Shown piece by piece: positions 45,208 through 56,648 of a stretch of DNA of 64,000 bases. This DNA is from Diospyros lotus (taxonomy: Eukaryota > Streptophyta > Magnoliopsida > Ericales > Ebenaceae). The translations under genes were made by a program, and so were the position numbers. Where the stretch lies: NCBI RefSeq assembly GCF_014633365.1, contig NC_068343.1, forward strand, positions 26,629,307-26,693,306, given 5' to 3'. Position 1 is the stretch's first letter. Every line of letters begins with the position of its first letter. A model generated the notes under the pieces. It had not been told where the DNA came from and ran no database searches. It saw only the letters and a program-made list of their open reading frames with translations.

Positions 45208-46733
45208 CATCAATCGAGAGAGAGGGCTGGGCAGTAAAAGCATCCAGAGGTCACGTTGGTGGCAGCATCGGTTGACGGTGAGGTTGTGGTAAGTTGCGGT
45301 GGCATGTGCAGTGGTGGTCGATGACTGGAGCGGTTGGGCGTGGCAGTGGCCGCAAGCTCCCAATGGCTGGGTAACACCAAGCGGTGGCCAGTAGGGGAGT
45401 GGTGATGGTCGCAGGCGCGGCAGGTGATCCGACGAGGTGACGACAGCCATCAAAGGGCCAAGCAATGGTGGCCGCAGGGATGGTGAGCAGGTAGTGCGTG
45501 CAAAAAGCAGGGGGGAGGAAGAAGAAGAAGAAGAAGGAAGGAAGGAAGGAGATGAAGAAAAGAAAAAAAGAAAAGAATAGAAAAGAAAATGGAGAAAAAG
45601 GAAGAAAAATAGGGAAAAAGTTTCAAAAAATCTTAGAAAATTCTAGAAACTAACTTGGGGCTAGAGAAGCATGCCCAAAACTAGGAAATTGATCGAGCAT
45701 GCATTTCGAGGTCAGGGCACGCATACCGAGAAAGCATGAGAGGCTAAGCTAAGGTGAGTAAAATTTCCTAGAAAATTTTAGAAAATTAGGAAAATTATTT
45801 TATGAATTATTATAGAGAAATATTTAGTTTGGATTTATTGAGGGAAAATATGAGGGAATAGAGGAACATTAAGAGAAAATTAGGAAAAATAGAATATTTA
45901 TGTTCTTGAATAAATATGATAGCCAGGGTATGTTTGGAATTAAGTACGTTAGAAGTCTGGCACGAGAATCAAGATATTTTGAGATACGTTTGAGATAAGT
46001 GGTTCTACCCTAATCCTGATTTTATGTAAATGGTTTTATCATGTTATCATGTCTTGATGTGGATATGTCATGTATATTACATTTATATGTATTGATGATG
46101 AAGTGTGCATATGTACACATTGATATTATTGATCATCCATCGCATAAGGGTTTGAGAGTACGAGCTGGGACCATTGCTCTTCCAAGGGTGCACCCATACA
46201 CCTCGACATGTTGTAAGAAGCCGTAAAAATGGGGAGTAGCATTAAGGTACGGTTGGCTCAAGTCGAAATGAAAAGGAAAATGACATTTTGCATTCATGCA
46301 CTAAATATGTTTATTATTCCCTTACTTAGATGATTCATCATTTGACTTTGGCTTTGCCCTTGGAATATTCAAACTTTCAAGATCGAGATTGTAGTAGAAA
46401 TGATCGTGAATAAGCCATGAAATGACACTTAGCAAAGTGTATGATGAATGAAATATATGTTACGTAGCCTATATATTTAAGTTCTGTTACTTTGAATTCT
46501 GAACCTTTTGAGGAATGATGATGTGTAACCTTATTTATGGTTAATGTTAAAGTTAAGGTTTGATTCTATTTTTTGCATTTGATGTTTATGATGATTATCT
46601 TTCGAGATAGATGTGTAAAAATTTTGGGATGGACATGAGGAATGATATGGTTTAGCATTAGTTTTAAAGGAAAAAATTTATTATCCCAGAATTGTCCTAA
46701 GTTATAACACGCTTGAGAAAATGGGGTGTTACA
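45208..46733 (+). repeat. Chromovirus-like LTR, 3' part
   Basis: Continuation of 34,318-34,417 after the Athila insertion, ending AAATGGGGTGTTACA at 46,733. Landmarks shared with 46,816-49,386 and 55,916-58,939 include a GA/A-rich block, 'gagcatgcatttcgagg', 'aggctaagctaaggtgagtaaaa' and the 'gtattgatgatgaa' block. The 50-bp tandem array of the other two copies is absent here. Confidence 0.75.
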
Positions 46734-46815
46734 GCTAGTATGACGGGATAGTCCCTGGGCAGGGCAGATTGATCATTAGGAAATGTGTTTCCTGAGGTGT
46801 CATTTAGTCATACTG
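46734..46815 (+). other. Short interior remnant between two LTRs
   Basis: After the LTR end the sequence reads gctagtatgacgg, which may be a decayed tRNA-Met primer site (compare tggtatcagagc). At 46,816 it switches abruptly to mid-LTR. This is probably all that is left of one element's interior. Confidence 0.4.
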
Positions 46816-46890
46816 GCAACATGTTGGAGCATTGGGCTGATGAATTGAGGGAGTTGCCGAGAAGGAGAGTGGTGCCCAAGTTATCACGCC

Positions 46891-46930
<40 letters not shown>

Positions 46931-47006
46931 TGGAGTGAGTGATAGAAGGAGGGAGATGGCCAAATCGACCATGGCTATAAGCTGGCCGAGAGCAATGAAG
47001 AGAAGT

Positions 47007-47043
<37 letters not shown>

Positions 47044-49386
47044 TGGAGAGAGATCGTGAGAGAGAGAGAGATCGGGCCGAAATCAGGAAGCGGCCATGGT
47101 CGCGAACAGCAAGCCACGGCCATGGCAGCTCGGTTGAAGGCGAGTAGGGGTCGGCCGTGGCAAAGAAGGTGGTCGACTCGGCTGGCTGAGGCCTCAAGGA
47201 AGTGCTCGGGAGTGGCGGAGCTGGATTTCAATGGCGCTCAGTGGCGGCGTCAATGGTTGGAGGTTTTGGGGGGTGGCCATGGCTATCAATGAAGTTGCAG
47301 CAAGCGGCTGCGGGCAGCACCGAAAGCGGTGATGGCCGCTAGGTGCAGTGGTCTCGGCGAAGCAAGTGGTGGCCGTTGGGACAGCCGGTGGAAAGCGACG
47401 CAACGGAAACCAGGCGAAGACGGTGGTGGTCGGGCATGGCAGTTGTAGGTCGCGGAGAAGAAACAGAGAAGAGAAGAAGAGGAAGAAAACAAAAAGAAAA
47501 GGAAAAGAAAAAAGAAAAAAAGAAAAGAAAATGAGGAAAAATAAATATATGAAAAATCCTGAAAAATGCCAAAAAATAGTTTCGATAATATTCCAGAGAT
47601 TTTGGAGAGAAAAATGGTTCGAGCATGCATTTCGAGATGGTGCACAAAAATCAAGGCGGTGCACGAAAATTAAGATGTTGCACAAAATTGAGCCAGTGCA
47701 CAAGAATTGAGGTAGTGCACAAGAATCGAGGTGATGTGCGAGAATCGAGGATTTGCACGATAATCAAAATTGGTCACGCATTTCGAGATTAGGACACTCG
47801 TATCGAGGCAGCCTGAGAGTCTAAGTTAAGATAAGTAAAAATTCCTTATAAATTCCAATAAATTAGGAAAATTATTTTATGAATTGTTGTAGAGAAATAT
47901 TTGAGGAAATAATTGAGGAATATTTAGTATGGACTTATTGAGGAAAATATGAAGAAATAGAAAGAAATTATGAGAAAATTTGGAAATAAATAGAATATTG
48001 ATTTATTGAATAAATATGATGGCCAGGGTACGTTGAGGTTTTGAATTGAGTACGTTAGAAGCTTGGCACGAGAATCAAGATGTTTTGAGATGCGTATGAG
48101 GTAAGTAGTACTTACCAAACTGGATTTAGTTTTATGAAAAGACTTCATTTGTAAGTGGTACTTACCAAACTGGATTTAGTTTTATGAAAATGCTTGATTT
48201 GTAAGTGGTACTTACTAAACTGGATTTAGTTTTATGAAAAGGCTTGATTTGTAAGTGGTACTTACCAAACTGGATTTAGTTTTATGAAAAAGCTTGATTT
48301 GTAAGTGGTACTTACCAAACTGGATTTAGTTTTATGAAAAGACTTGATTTGTAAGTTGTACTTACCAAACTGAATTTAGTTTATGAAAATGCTTGATTTG
48401 AAAGTGGTTTCCTCAAAACCCAATTTGATGTAAATGATTTTATCATGTTGACATGTCTTGATATGCGATACATCATGTAGATTTCATTTAAATGTATTGA
48501 TGATGAAATGTGTATGTATTCACAATGATGTTACTGATTATGTATTGCATATGAGTTCAGGATGGCACCGCTGCACCCATTGACCTCGGCATGGATAGGA
48601 AGCCATGGCAATGCGGGGTAGCATTAAGGTGCAAACGAGAATGCGAACCGACACCGCTGCACCCATTGACCTCGGCATGGAAAGGAAGCCATAATAATGG
48701 GGGGTAGCATAAGGTGCAATCGATTCACGGAAGGAAATGAGGAATGATGACATTTTGCATACATGCACGAAAATGATTTTTTGTACCCTTATTTAGATGA
48801 TTTATCATCTAACTTGGGCTTTACCCCTGGAATATTCAAACGTTCCACATGGAGATTGTAGTAGAAACAAAGATTAATGAGGCATGAAACAGCACTTTCA
48901 AAGTGTACGATGAATTGAATTGAAATGAAATGGCAATTAGCTAAGTGCATGGTGAATTAAATGTGAATGAAATGTACGTTATGTAGCCCATGTATTTAAG
49001 TTCTACTATTTTGAAATCTGAACGTTTTGAGGAATGATGATATGGTTAATGATGATGTAGAACCCTATTTAGGGTTAATGATAATCGATGACATATGTTA
49101 TGTATTAATGTTAGTTGGGAACATATGTTATATTTAAGTCATAATGAATAGCCTTGTATCGAGAATGAAGTTCGAGAAACAGTGATGTAAAGAATTGATT
49201 TATGATTTAATGTTAAAGTAAGATGTCTGGTTCAATTTTTGTTTCTTGAATAAATGTATATGATGATATGGAAATTCTGGGATGGATGCGAGGAATGATG
49301 TGGTTTAGTATTAGTTTGAAGAAAAAAAAATTATCGTCCTAGAATTGTCCCAGTTTATGACGCGCCCGGGAAAATGGGGCGTTACA
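46816..49386 (+). repeat. 5' LTR (5'-truncated) of the chromovirus-like element
   Basis: It begins within the LTR at caacatgttggagc, matching 56,539 onward, and ends ATGGGGCGTTACA at 49,386. It carries a (TA)n(GA)n composite microsatellite (46,893-46,931), a second GA run near 47,010-47,040 and a six-unit 50-bp array (48,101-48,399). ORFs over the GA runs encode only Arg/Glu repeats. Confidence 0.85.
48101..48399 (+). repeat. 50-bp tandem array, six units
   Basis: Units start at 48,101, 48,151, 48,201, 48,251, 48,301 and 48,351 with GTAAGTGGTACTTACC, followed by aaactggatttagttttatg and a variable aaaa(g/t)(g/a)cttgattt. The head GTAAGT-GGT-ACTTAC is an inverted repeat with consensus splice-donor arms on both strands. 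Five units occur in the 3' LTR. Confidence 0.92.
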
Positions 49387-49388
49387 GT

Positions 49389-49400
49389 TGGTATCAGAGC
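49389..49400 (+). other. Primer binding site (tRNA-Met)
   Basis: TGGTATCAGAGC, the standard plant initiator tRNA-Met primer site, starts two bases after the LTR terminus CA at 49,386. Confidence 0.92.
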
Positions 49401-50531
49401 TTAAGTTTATTTGGGAGCCTTAAGTTTTATTTGGCGACTTAAGGATTGCTGATGTTTTAGAGATTGTTAATTTAGAACTAGTCTCGAGGAAGGGAATGAT
49501 AGAAATTAGAGGATTTATTTATCGATTTGAGGTTATTAGTTGAAATCATTACGATGAATGATAGTGTAATTGATAGTTATTAAGAATGGTTGAATCATGA
49601 ATGGTTTGTAGAATGAAGTCCCTTCTTAGAGATTCGAGAATTATCAATTGAAGACTTAGAGGTTATTGATTTGAGGATTCTAACCTTGTTAAGTGATAGC
49701 ACAGCTGGTCGGATTGACTTAGCTATTGAAGTTAGGATTTGATGATATGACTCGAATGTAAGGTTAACTCAATAACCATGATTATAGATTCGAGAGATTT
49801 AGAGATTGTTGATTTTGATCAAATATTGAGAAAGGAAATGATTGGTTGATTTGAGGTCATTAGTCAAAATTCTTACGATGAATGATAGGATAACTGGTAG
49901 TTATTGAAATAATAGACATAGACGATTAGTCTGATGTACGTAGCCTAGCTATTGGGTTAGGATTAAATGATAAGTATTTTCGATGATCATTTAGTGACTC
50001 TGAAGAAGAGATGCATGGATCATGGATCCTAGGGATTGGGATCGAGTCATGTATGTTTGAACTTAGAGGCTAAATTGTTAAGGTGTAGTCTTAAGCCTCG
50101 AAAGGTTTTGAGTTGGAAATTTTAGCCGTTCCCTATTGGGGACGTGATTTAACGGTTTGATATGAGTAGAGTCATTATGAATTTGGAGAATAATGGTATG
50201 AAACCTGTAGATGAACGTATATACGTGTTGTGACGGCCTATGATGAATAAAAGTATGTGTTTGACCTAGAGACGAGGCATGTAGTTTGAGGACCCTAGGG
50301 TCTGGGTCAAGGCAAAAGATATGATGGTATACTTAGATATTTTCTAAAGGAAAGGAAAATAACATTGGCTAAGATGATGGGTCCAAGTCCCAATGGATTG
50401 GGTACGAGGTGTGCCATTAGCTGATTGAAAGAGGCTGGAAACCTAGGAAATCAACCCAAAATGAGATGGATTGAGTATGGAATGGATTTAAAGAATTACA
50501 TTTGGGTTCGTGGTCATCTTGGGAGTTCATG
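49401..50531 (+). pseudogene. Leader and gag region, degenerate
   Basis: No ORF. It aligns in reverse complement with 5,030-5,600 of the minus-strand relic, for example the 'ggctaagatgatgggtccaag' block near 50,369 and the 'ggtagttattgaaat' block near 49,891. Some sequence similarity persists, but no gag motif is readable. Confidence 0.55.
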
Positions 50532-51024
50532 ACACGTGTAACGACCCATTAGAGGGCCCAGTATTTATTCAGGAATTATTTACTTAATTATTGAAGCATT
50601 GATTAAGAGATTTTGCCAATTAATTATTTAATGTGGCAATTTAGAGATTTTAAAGGAAAAGAATAGCATTTATTTCTTTTTAATGTTGGAGTTAAAGGAA
50701 TTTGCCAAGGTGGCAATTTAGATTCTTAATTGAGAGAATAGTATTTAAATAGCATTTAAATGGCATTTATTTTGTAGAAATTAAATGCAAGGACATGAAG
50801 GTAATTTTGGAGTTTTATTATTATTTGAGAATTTTAATAATAATTTTTGTATTATTATTAATTAAGTGGGACTATGTATTTAAAGAAGAATGAGAATTCT
50901 TGTATAAGATGGATTTGGATTAAGAGTCTCCTAGTCCCAATAGGAGAAGGTTTTGAGAGTCTCCAAGTTTAATTGGGAGAGGGATTCCAAGTTATAAAAG
51001 GAAAGAGATCTAGGACTTTATGTC

Positions 51025-51032
51025 TATATATA
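51025..51032 (+). promoter_or_regulatory. TATA box in the solo LTR
   Basis: TATATATA in the context tgtctatatatagagccc, followed by a leader-like segment ('aagaacagaaaggccaag'). The 33-bp array lies downstream of it, so it would be transcribed. Confidence 0.5.
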
Positions 51033-51292
51033 GAGCCCATTAGCTTAGCTTTTCTTCATGTCGTGTGAAGAACAGAAAGGCCAAGAGATAGCAGAGGCTT
51101 GCTAGAGTCTTCAGGATCACTCCAGGGTTCGATCAAAGAGTTCTATCAGGCAAGTATTCTTCCTGTAATCCCTTCCATTACAGGTTTATATCAGTTTTTC
51201 AGATTATTCCGGTTCTTCATTGAGTTCTTAGATTTTATATCAGTAAGCAGAGACGTATATATATATATATGCGTATAACAGTGAAGTTATAA

Positions 51293-51589
51293 GCAAGTTT
51301 CATTAATCCTTATCCATTTTGGATTGCAAGTTCCATTAATCCTCATCCATTTTGGATTACAAGTTCCATTAATCCTCATCCATTTTGGATTGCAAGTTCC
51401 AGTAATCCTTATCCATTTTGGATTGCAAGTTCTATTAATCCTCATCCATTTTGGATTGCAAGTTCCAGTAATCCTTATCCATTTTGGATTGCAAGTTCTA
51501 TTAATCCTCATCCATTTTGGATTGCAAGTTCCAGTAATCCTTATCCATTTTGGATTGCAAGTTCTATTAATCCTTATCCATTTTGGATT
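51293..51589 (+). repeat. 33-bp tandem array with 66-bp higher-order pattern
   Basis: Nine units begin at 51,293 and every 33 bases after (gcaagtt, then c/t-c/t-a-t/g-ta, then atcct(t/c)atccattttggatt). From 51,392 two variants alternate (ccagtaatccttat and ctattaatcctcat), giving about three 66-bp dimers. Each unit has ATCC-N5-GGAT. Because 33 is divisible by three, both strands show open frames with 11-residue repeats; these are artefacts. Confidence 0.92.
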
Positions 51590-51616
51590 GTAAGTTCTAT
51601 TACTCTAAGTTTTAAT

Positions 51617-51967
51617 ATCCGGATACCTTGTATCGTATCCGGATGTATCTAAAGTTCTTCAAGTATGATATCCAAATGGTTTGTTTATACATCTGAAAAG
51701 GTCAAGATAATATCTAGATGTCTCGCCTGATATCCGGATGCCTCCCTCAAAAGTTGAATTTTTCATTCGAATAGTCCCCAGTTATATCTGAATGCATCAG
51801 TGAGATATCCGGAGGACCAAAATCATATCCGGATGTCCTAGTTCATATCCGAATACTTCCCAGCATATCCGAATAGCTTCTTCTTTGAATGTCAGTGTAT
51901 CCGGATGAGCCTTCTTCATATCTGGATGTCTTTCTTCTTATCCTGATATCCTTTCTGATATCCGGAT
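51617..51967. repeat. Cluster of ATCCGGAT palindromes
   Basis: Six exact copies at 51,617, 51,637, 51,732, 51,827, 51,899 and 51,960, plus about eight one- or two-base variants between them (atccaaat, atccgaat, atctggat, atccggag and others). The intervals are irregular and the surrounding sequence is not conserved, so only the 8-mer recurs. Confidence 0.85.
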
Positions 51968-52998
51968 GACTTTTCCAGAAATCTAATTTAGCTTCCAGTG
52001 AGTCCTAATTCAAGTTTAATTCAATCAATGTATTCAATACCTTCCAACATTGAATTCATAAGCCAGAACATGACAAGTTAATCATACCCATACCATAAAT
52101 CATAATTCATAGAATCTTTGTATTCCAATATATAGATGAAGATCATATCATGTTCAATATTATTTTATTTTGACATGATCAGCATTATTTTGTGAGATTA
52201 TGTGCATACATTTTGGTATGAGCATTGAGCATGACTTTATATGGAGCACTACATATCGTGTGCCAGCATTTATGTGAGCATTGCATTGCATTATACGCGC
52301 TAGGCGGCTTGTCCGCGGGGATCCCATCAGTTTCAGTTTCAGCTCAGTTTATGAGTTGCTCGCCTGGTGGCAACCAGGGGGCTAGGGGCTTTGCCCACAA
52401 TATGTGCTTACAGTTTTTATGTATGCAGGTTTCAGATCAGACAGGTATGTATTATCAGATTATGTGGGCTTATGAGCCAAAGTTGCATACCTGCATTTAG
52501 TTTACAGTTTATGTGCATTACATTTTTATGAATGCAATCAAACAGTGATTATACAGTACAAGTTTAGTCAATTATTTATCAGTATCGATATTCTTCGATT
52601 CAGCTTCAGTATTCTTTCCAGCTTATTACTTGCTGAGCTTTTGTAGCTCACCTTGTACTCTTCACCCCTCCAGGTTCTAGCAGGGGAGTATCAGATGTGG
52701 GGCCTAGCAGTAGTGTTCAGTAGTGTGTGTACGTGGAGCCGCTCAAGATAAAAGATGTCTGGGAGTCTGTTGAGTTCTATAGAGTTTTCTTAGATTAGAT
52801 CTTATTTTATATTTCAGTTGAAGGATTGTCCCTCAGTAAGAGTTTACGCATTTCAGTTTGTATTGACTAAGGGTTTTTATTCCAATTGATTGAGATGTTC
52901 AGTCATGGTATCAGATTTCAGATTATCAGTTAGTTTATTTTATTTTCCCCGTAGCACCTCTTCTCGGGCAGTTCTAGGAGAGGGGGTGTTACAACACG

Positions 52999-55899
52999 AC
53001 AAACATTATGAAGCTCGAAGGGTAGAATACCTCGATATCTAATATAGCAATGGGATCATGAGATAGTCGTGTTTTTGGTGGCACAAAGGAAAAGCTACCC
53101 GACATGTGAAATGGGCAAGGAAGATGCAAGTGTCGTTTAGGCTCTACCTATGTGATCGGGTGAATGGTAGCAGCTTGTGTGATGGCTGACGGTAAGAGTA
53201 GTGCCTAGAAAGAATTAATTTAATAGTTGTGTGTTGATAGTCGTCTGGATTTGAAGAATGAAATTTGAGAGGCAGTGGATTCTCAGTAAACGAGATTTCA
53301 AGCAGTAGAGCATGGCCAGTTCAAGGCCTTGACGAAGAGTTGTGAGGTGGCAATCTCTGTTCGATAAATAGACCGTGTACCTAAAAGGTAAGAGTTTCTA
53401 GTAGGTCGTATCTACCTTAAGGGAGAATGATGAAAAACCTAGTCAACAGAGGTTGTGACTATGGTTTAGCATGCCAAGAAGACTTGGGATTCGAAAGTTT
53501 GTAAGAAGGGACTCGTGAAAAAGTTGTGCCCTGTGCATGGCATGGAAATCTGAATTGTTATTTGAGGTTTAAGGTATCATTTGACAAAGAGTCTTCGAAG
53601 TTTTTAAGGTTCAATTAGTTATAGAAAATGATTGGAACCAGATATCGTGATCTGAATAGAGATATTCAAAGATAAATTGATTTGGGATTTTTGAGGAATT
53701 CCCCTAAGGATTGGAGCATTATGGGTGGCGTAAGTACCTACCCACTCTAGTTAGCGGGATGGTTACGAATTGAGGTCTTTGAGAAATCTTTCGACGTGCT
53801 TGAGAGAGACAGGAAATGGCAGATGTGCTAGGATGTCAGGTCACAGTAATAGATTGAAATCTATAGGAAATCTAGGATTTTCAATTTTGGAGAATGGAAC
53901 TCCTATTGGGATAGACGGTTAGTCTAAGATAGCCCTGGCAGGCAAATTGGAAGATGTATAGCCAGACGATCGCTAAAGTGATGTCAACAAGTTATGAAAA
54001 TAAGGAGCCTGTTGATATGTGGTGCAGATGCTTGTGGTCAATGAAAAGCCATGAGAAAGTTGAGGTAGTGAGAGAAATTCCAGAATGTGTTCTCGAAAGA
54101 TTTATTGGGATTATTTGTAAATGAAAAGTCTGGAGATGCCATTGATAGCTTGAGGATATTGGATGATTAGCTACGTGTGGCTTGACTGGGGGTATAAATT
54201 ATAAGGTTATAAATAAGGTGATAATTAAGAGTCGGTAACTCATACCTCCAATTAATGAATTATTAACCAGCTGCTAGAGCCTGGGAGATTTTCTAAGATT
54301 GATGCGCGATCGAGGATTAAAGTTGACCCTTGTGATATTAAGGTCATATGTGACTCTAGATAAGTGAAAAGTAGACATTCATTGTGATGCTTGAGGGTAA
54401 ATAGTCCCGAGATTTTGATTGGACGATAATGATGTCATAGATTGTGTGGACTAAGAGGCTAGAATAGTACGAATAAAGTTAATAGCACTATTGCCAAGGA
54501 GAGTGGACATTAGAGTCGAAGAGCAAGTCTAAAGATTGCAAGCTGGCAAGTGAACCTATGTTACGATGGATTGAAAGTCAAATGCGATGAAAGAGATGAG
54601 ATGATTTCCACAGGATAAAGTATGATTATAGTCAATTGGCATGAGATGGTGCCTTAAGGATTGAGTAGGACTAGAGCTAGTTAATATGAAATGTTATCAC
54701 TTGAGGATTAATTCAAGCAAATTGAGGATCAAATCGTTAATCTAATGATATAAAATGATATTTGAGGATCACTTCAAGGACTTATTTGAGCTATGGGTAT
54801 TTGGAAGAATAGGTATTAGTTTGGCGACTAAGTAACAAATGAGCAAGTGACGCAAGGATATTAGTATTGCTAGATTTGGAAGACATTGTTAGATTTCGAT
54901 TGATATAAAAGGTTAGATTACTAAAGGAAGATTTGGAGACAGATAGAATCTATAAATTATAAATATTTCTTGAGGAAATAGTTAGATGGCATGTTTAGAA
55001 GATGATTGTGGTTAATTGACAGAAACTTGAGGTTATATCGGGTAATGAATACCTACGAGAATGAGGAAACAATAGTTTATAAGAAACCCCGAATAGATTA
55101 GCAAATAAGGATCAAGTAATGATTAAGTTTGAGATGACGTAAGGTAAGACATAGCTAGTTTCGAGGACAAAAGTCATTCAAGAACATGTGATAACTAAGG
55201 TAATGTGGTAGGAACATTGGCTTGTTGTGGCAGTCTGAGAGCTTATGAAACAACCTAGTGATGACAAGATATGTGATGTTTGAGGATCCAAAGGTACATG
55301 AAATAGTTTGATGGCATAAGAATATTCTTTAAGGATTCATTTGATAAAAGTTAAGATGTATCGAGATCAAGCACTTTTGTGTTAAGGTTAGAAGATTATC
55401 AAGCATAATTGATAAGTACAAGAGAAATGACGTCGGAGAAAATCGGTAATAGAGAGGTGATATGTATAAAGATATAGAGTGGACTTAGTGAAAACCAAAT
55501 TGAAATTTGATGATGTGGATATGAGAGTTGCAGACTCATTGCGATGATGTGTGTACCGGCTTAGATGGGAGATTGAATTAGGATTCGTGGCCCAAGGACT
55601 GAGTTATGTGTATAGGGATTAACGAGCGTAGTTAGCCTAAGAGTTCTAATTTTTATGCGCAATGGTATTCATAAGTTTCGAATAGGATATGCGTGCTAGG
55701 GATCTTGTGATTAAGAGATATTTTTAGACGATATAGCTTTTGCTGGGGATATGAGATCTCTTGTAAAGAGCAGCAACAGGATTATTTGGAATAAAATAAC
55801 GAGAATGTTCTTTTCTAGTTATTTGATTAGTCATGTGTCAATTTCGAGGATGGAATGTTGAGATATAGATCATGTGAAAAATTTCGAGGATAAAATTTT
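52999..55899 (+). pseudogene. Degenerate pol region of the chromovirus-like element
   Basis: No open frame. At 54,205-54,340 a frame-broken RT start is readable: a run resembling IKSR-LIPPINELL, then FSKID-like sequence at 54,291-54,308 (compare the 'N-R-Y-P-L-P-R-I-D' and 'F-S-K-I-D-L-R-S-G-Y' blocks of gypsy RTs). The rest cannot be assigned to domains by eye. It ends at the polypurine tract. Confidence 0.55.
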
Positions 55900-55915
55900 T
55901 GTAAGGAGGGGAGAA
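55900..55915 (+). other. Polypurine tract
   Basis: The sequence tgtaaggaggggagaa comes immediately before the LTR start TGTAAG at 55,916. The same arrangement in reverse complement is at 1,363-1,377. Confidence 0.85.
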
Positions 55916-56614
55916 TGTAAGACCTCGTTTCGGCATAAGGTTGCCATGTTATTTAAGTGAGATTTAAATACCGAAAAATGGGTTTGATAGCAAAATAAAT
56001 CGTCAAATCAATTGCAGGGAATGCCCCGAAGTGCAATTGTCTAAGGAAAATGATATGCCCTCGATGAACGTTCCGAAATAGGATTTATGGAAGTAAAAGA
56101 AATTGGAATTGAGACGATTTTTGGTACAACTATAATACAGCTGTGATTGAGGCTGAAATACTGAATTATTATAGGGGACTTCCGGGAAATCAACAAAACC
56201 CTAGGGGGTTCTGATTTTTTGTAAAGATCAACCTTGAGGAGGTTTTGGGATGAATCAAGGGCTCGATGAGGACCTGGGGGTGAAATCGTCCTTATCGAGA
56301 ATATTTAAAGTTATTAATTGTAGATTTGAAGCATCGTAATGCAAATTAATTGGACGTTCAAGGGTATTTTTTCAATTTAAGGAATTCCCTAGTGAAATAA
56401 GAATGAATTATGGGGATCAAATGTGTAATATACACATATTAAATATATATTATATATATAAATATACATGCGTGCGTATAGGCGTGAGGGGTAAGGGAAG
56501 CTTCATGATTTCTGTCTGCGTGCATGAAGGAGGCAAGCTGCAACATGTTGGAGCTTTAGGCTGATGAATTGAGGGAGTTACCGCGAAGGAGAGTGGCGCC
56601 CAAGCTATCTTGCC

Positions 56615-56648
<34 letters not shown>

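Larger units (their letters stand above)
50537..52993 (+). mobile_element. Solo gypsy-type LTR with repeat arrays
   Basis: It starts TGTAACGACCCATTAG and ends GAGAGGGGGTGTTACA, 2,457 bp, flanked by perfect ACACG duplications (50,532-50,536 and 52,994-52,998). It contains a TATATATA box (51,025-51,032), a nine-unit 33-bp array (51,293-51,589) and a cluster of ATCCGGAT palindromes (51,617-51,967). A different subfamily from the host element, judged by its termini and body. Confidence 0.93.

Noticed and set aside
46785..47147. ORFs with long Arg-Glu or Ser-Leu repeats
   Set aside because: They are translations of (GA)n/(TA)n microsatellites in the LTR, present in both strands and frames.
48101..48399. 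Possible CRISPR-like or satellite array
   Set aside because: Units are contiguous, without unique spacers, in a plant LTR. They also occur in the partner LTR, so it is an LTR-borne tandem repeat.
51287..51593. Repeat proteins of 11-residue units on both strands
   Set aside because: A 33-bp tandem array is divisible by three, so open frames follow automatically. No signal or partner gene supports a protein.
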